Assembly: GCA_963676435.2 (NCBI GenBank)
Contig: CAXXOZ010000001.1
Coordinates: forward strand, 1-26,481
Length of the DNA: 26,481 bases
Origin: CAXXOZ01 sp963676435
GTDB lineage: Bacteria > Bacillota > Clostridia > Lachnospirales > Lachnospiraceae
Reading direction: 5' to 3'
This document shows positions 23,829 to 26,481 of this stretch, piece by piece. The first letter of the stretch is position 1. Every line of letters starts with the position of its first letter. The notes below the pieces were generated by a model. The model made no database searches, was not told the DNA's origin, and was given only the letters and a program-made list of their open reading frames with translations. Position numbers and translations under genes: made by a program.

Positions 23829-24452
23829 TTATTGATATCTTAACTTTATGAAATTTTCTAGTAATTTTGTGGTTTTATCGATCCCTAGAAGTCCGCTATC
23901 TACAGACAAATTATAACTTTCAACATCTGACCATTTTTTACTAGAATAATAATTATAGTAGCTTGATCGATTTTTATCCATTTTATGGATATCACTTTCA
24001 GCATTTTCTAAGTCTATTTTGTATCGTTTGGAAATTCTATTTATTCGATTTTCTAAATTTGAGTGGATAAATATAGTTGTAAGATTTGGGTTATTTTCTA
24101 ATACATAATCAGCACATCGACCTACTATTATACATGGCTCTTTTTTCGCTATATTTTTAATAGTTTCGAACTGTGCTAAAAATATTTTTTGATTAATTGG
24201 CATATCTACATAAGCAGGTGTTGAATAACCAGTATAATAAGTATCCATTACCAACGAATGTAAAAAGCCATTTGCAGATTTTTCATCATGAGTTTCAAAT
24301 AATTGTTCCGCTAAACCACTTTCCTTTGCAGCTAAAGTTAACAGTTCTTTGTCATAACAATTAATTTTAAGTTTTTTTGATAGGTTAAATGCGATTTCTC
24401 TACCACCACTTCCATATTGCCTACCAATTGTGATAACCATATTTTCATTCAT
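23829..24452 (-). CDS. Cytidylate-kinase-like family protein
   Basis: A 207-residue P-loop protein; ITIGRQYGSGGREIA near the start is the nucleotide-binding loop of the cytidylate kinase-like (Cytidylate_kin2) family, and CIIVGRCADYVL and the Arg-rich NRINRISKRYKID follow as in nucleoside monophosphate kinases. The substrate of this family is not firmly known. It is first in an operon with pssA and psd; CDP-diacylglycerol synthesis consumes CTP, which would give a CMP/CDP enzyme a plausible place here, but this is inference. The ATG has GGAGG upstream. Confidence 0.85.
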   Translation of the reverse strand: MNENMVITIGRQYGSGGREIAFNLSKKLKINCYDKELLTLAAKESGLAEQLFETHDEKSANGFLHSLVMDTYYTGYSTPAYVDMPINQKIFLAQFETIKNIAKKEPCIIVGRCADYVLENNPNLTTIFIHSNLENRINRISKRYKIDLENAESDIHKMDKNRSSYYNYYSSKKWSDVESYNLSVDSGLLGIDKTTKLLENFIKLRYQ

Positions 24453-24486
24453 AAAAAACCTCCATAAATAATTTATAGATACTTAT

Positions 24487-24515
24487 ATTATATATAAATT
24501 TTGCAAAATTCGCAA
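24487..24515 (-). promoter_or_regulatory. Promoter of the kinase-pssA-psd operon
   Basis: On the minus strand, TTGCGA (24510-24515) and TATAAT (24487-24492) are spaced 17 bases, with transcription starting near 24480 and a leader of about 28 bases. Confidence 0.7.
24497..24510. promoter_or_regulatory. 14-bp palindrome in the promoter spacer, possible operator
   Basis: AATTTTGCAAAATT is a perfect palindrome lying between the -35 and -10 boxes. A dimeric repressor bound here would block the promoter. No known regulator is recognised. Confidence 0.5.
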
Positions 24516-24527
24516 TAATATAATTAA

Positions 24528-24550
24528 TTTACATAATATTATTATGTTAA
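24528..24550. repeat. 23-bp AT palindrome between rluD and the kinase gene (copy 2)
   Basis: Arms TTTACATAAT and ATTATGTTAA around ATT. It equals the reverse complement of copy 1 (16055-16077) in 22 of 23 positions. It overlaps the rluD stop codon and lies just upstream of the kinase promoter -35 box. Confidence 0.65.
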
Positions 24551-25467
24551 GTTATGTATTTTAAAGTTTTTAACAGATTTGTAAAATATTCAGGCAAAGG
24601 TGCTGTGAATTCTATATATTTATTTGTTCTTGGATGTATCAATCCTAACGTTTTGGCATGAAGCGCTTGTCCACTTAATTTATATGGTTGTTTATTTGGA
24701 CCATATACTTCATCACCTAATAAGGGATGATGTATGCTAGACAAATGAACTCTTATTTGGTGTGTTCTTCCAGTTTCCAGCTGACATTCAATATAGCTGT
24801 ATTTGCTATATCTTTCTAAAACTTTAAAATGAGTAACTGCCTCTCTACCATTATTATTAATAGACATTTTTTTTCTATCTTTTGGATTTCTTCCTATTGG
24901 TGCATTTATAGTTCCTTTATCACTTTTTATCACGCCAAAAGTAATAGCCTCGTACTTCCTTGTTATAGAGTGATCTTTTAATTGTTTTGCAACATGATTA
25001 TGTGAAAAATCGTTTTTGCAAGCTATAATAACACCTGTTGTATTCATATCTATACGATGTACAATACCTGGCCTTTGCACTCCGTTTATTCCTGATAAAT
25101 CATCATTACAATGATACATTAAAGCATTTACCAGAGTATCTGTATAATGCCCAGGCGCTGGATGGACCACCATACCTTTAGGTTTGTTTATTAAAATTAT
25201 ATCATTATCTTCATATATAACATTCAGAGGAATATTCAGAGGAACAATATCAGGTGTAATTATATCAGGTACTTTTACATATACTACATCACCTAAATTT
25301 AATTTATAACTTGGTTTAACAGATTTATTATTAACAAAAATATTCTCTTCTTTTAAAAGTTTTTGAATAAAAGATCTTGAAAAATCGTCAAAATTTTCGG
25401 ATAAAAATTTATCTACACGTAATCCCTCGAACTCTTCAAATACATCAAATGAATAATTATCTGCCAT
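24547..25467 (-). CDS. rluD: RluD-like 23S rRNA pseudouridine synthase
   Basis: A 306-residue RluA-family enzyme. An S4 domain at residues about 14-80 (GLRVDKFLSENF; IQKLLKEENIFVN) is followed by the catalytic-Asp motif HRIDMNTTGV, then ETGRTHQIRVHL and HPLLGDEVYG. Its place behind lspA is the usual one for the Firmicute RluD/YlyB-type gene. Its start overlaps the lspA stop by one base. The exact uridines modified are inferred from family only. The stop lies within the 23-bp palindrome. Confidence 0.92.
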   Translation of the reverse strand: MADNYSFDVFEEFEGLRVDKFLSENFDDFSRSFIQKLLKEENIFVNNKSVKPSYKLNLGDVVYVKVPDIITPDIVPLNIPLNVIYEDNDIILINKPKGMVVHPAPGHYTDTLVNALMYHCNDDLSGINGVQRPGIVHRIDMNTTGVIIACKNDFSHNHVAKQLKDHSITRKYEAITFGVIKSDKGTINAPIGRNPKDRKKMSINNNGREAVTHFKVLERYSKYSYIECQLETGRTHQIRVHLSSIHHPLLGDEVYGPNKQPYKLSGQALHAKTLGLIHPRTNKYIEFTAPLPEYFTNLLKTLKYIT

Positions 25468-26012
25468 TATTTTTTACCTTTTTTATTTAAATATTCTAAA
25501 TCATTTGTTTTAAATACAAAAAGAAGTAAGATAATCAATAACCCTGATGAACAAGTAATCAATATATCAGCAAAGTTAAACACAGGAAAATTTATGAATT
25601 TGAATTGAATAAAATCAACAACATAATTAAATCTTAAACGATCTATAAAATTACCTACAGCTCCCGAAAATAAAAATACCAATACCCAACTTAATGTCAA
25701 ATATTTTTTCTTGATTTTAGGAGTGATTATTGAATTAAAAAGAACTTTATCAATAAGAACTTTAAAATAAACTATTGCACTTAAAATTATTATAGTTAAA
25801 ATAGCAAAAAAAACTATTTTATCTTCGAATATTCCAAAAGCAGCTCCTTTATTTTCCAAATAGGTTAAATTTATTACATTTTTTATTACAGTAACCGATT
25901 CATTATTTTGAAGTTTGATAACAGCTAAATACTTTGTTAACTGATCAAAAAATATTAATAAAATAAATGTTATTATTTCTATAAAAATTTTCAATTTTCT
26001 ATTGATTTTCAT
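25467..26012 (-). CDS. lspA: Lipoprotein signal peptidase (signal peptidase II)
   Basis: Cleaves the signal peptide of prolipoproteins in the membrane. The 181-residue protein has four hydrophobic segments (first at about residues 8-30). The conserved blocks are NKGAAFGIF, GNFIDRLRFNYVVDFIQF and FPVFNFADI; the catalytic aspartates are those in VVDF and FNFAD. The C-terminus is a short basic tail (LNKKGKK). It is two bases behind aroB. Confidence 0.95.
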   Translation of the reverse strand: MKINRKLKIFIEIITFILLIFFDQLTKYLAVIKLQNNESVTVIKNVINLTYLENKGAAFGIFEDKIVFFAILTIIILSAIVYFKVLIDKVLFNSIITPKIKKKYLTLSWVLVFLFSGAVGNFIDRLRFNYVVDFIQFKFINFPVFNFADILITCSSGLLIILLLFVFKTNDLEYLNKKGKK

Positions 26013-26014
26013 TG

Positions 26015-26481
26015 CTACTCTCCGTTTGACAAACTTTTTATTGCATTTTTTATTTCAGTTTTTGTAACAGTTTTTGTGATTTGAGCTTTTCCAATATCCT
26101 CTAACAAGATGAACTTTATAATTCCAGAATCCATTTTTTTGTCAGATAAAGTATAATCATATATTTTATCAATATTTAAACTTTTTTCACTGGTTGGTAT
26201 ATTAAACTCTTTAATAAGCTTTATTGTTTTAGATAATTGTTCATAAGAAATCTGTTCTCTATCAAATGAAATTCTTAAAGCTGCCACCATTCCCAAACAT
26301 ATACACATTCACCGTGCAAAAGTTTGAAATTTTTAGATTTTTCAATAGCATGACCAATAGTATGTCCAAAGTTTAATATAGCTCTTAGTCCTTTTTCGTT
26401 TGGGTCTTCTTCTACTACGGTTTTCTTTATAAAACAACTCCCATATATCATTTCACCTAATATTTTTGTATCAAGGGATTT
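26015..26481 (-). CDS. aroB: 3-dehydroquinate synthase, C-terminal part (cut by the window edge, one frameshift)
   Basis: Shikimate pathway enzyme that makes 3-dehydroquinate. Only the C-terminal half is inside the window. The zinc-ligand block NFGHTIGHAIE and EDPNEKGLRAIL are clear in the frame that enters from the edge, and LGMVAALRISFDREQIS follows in another frame. The shift is near 26297-26303 in GTATATG. Removing one TA unit gives HGECVCLGMVAAL, which fits the usual HGEAVAxGM. An error near a short TA repeat at the end of a contig is the simplest reading. Confidence 0.88.

Noticed and set aside
1..26481. CRISPR arrays, tRNA or rRNA genes, riboswitches other than the L21 leader, and toxin-antitoxin pairs
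   Set aside because: Nothing with regular spaced repeats, cloverleaf features, or known aptamer sequence was seen on reading either strand; no small gene pairs fit toxin-antitoxin layout.

Overview
The window is strongly AT-rich, uses ATG/GTG/TTG starts with purine-rich Shine-Dalgarno sites, and carries gene blocks typical of low-GC Gram-positive anaerobes: rng-rplU-prp-rpmA-obg-yhbY-nadD-yqeK-rsfS, a hisZ-containing his operon, a lexA/yneA pair with Firmicute-type SOS boxes, and L27 with a cleavable N-terminus. The best reading is a chromosomal segment from a member of the Clostridia. The genus cannot be read from the sequence. Nearly all of it is housekeeping; the accessory parts are one insertion sequence and one small cytosolic chemotaxis-type receptor.

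Layout, plus strand. 1-3522: tail of an unknown gene, ygiQ (radical SAM), an RluA-family pseudouridine synthase and recU. 3529-8597: a promoter and then hisZ-hisG-hisD-hisB-hisIE, where the last gene has an extra N-terminal HisF-like domain that seems catalytically dead. 8605-12279: a TIGR03960-type radical SAM protein, its DUF2344/TIGR03936 partner and an RNase E/G without the zinc-link. 12316-13137: a soluble methyl-accepting-type protein. 13139-14727: a complete IS4-family element with 14-bp inverted repeats and an 8-bp target duplication, lying between that gene and the rplU promoter. 14739-19238: L21 leader, rplU (with a long Lys/Ala/Thr-rich tail), prp, rpmA, terminator, obg, yhbY, nadD, yqeK and rsfS, closed by a bidirectional terminator.

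Layout, right part. lexA (minus) and yneA (plus) diverge from a control region with three LexA boxes. The rest is on the minus strand: a tyrosine recombinase, a TtcA-like PP-loop protein, then psd, pssA and a cytidylate-kinase-like gene (one operon, transcribed kinase-pssA-psd, for phosphatidylethanolamine synthesis), and rluD, lspA and a 5'-truncated aroB at the window edge.

The sequence has a quality problem. Twelve separate +1 frame changes break six well-conserved genes between 98 and about 5930, with none in the next 13 kb. Single further ones are in rsfS and aroB. I read these as insertion/deletion errors in the sequence and annotate each gene as one locus with its frameshifts marked. 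I found no CRISPR array, phage, tRNA or rRNA. No intergenic stretch exceeds about 200 bases apart from the non-coding ends of the IS. I did not find a clearly new multi-gene system; the most interesting items are the HisF-like/HisIE fusion, the L21 tail, a 23-bp palindrome present at two distant sites, and the placement of the IS at a stop codon.
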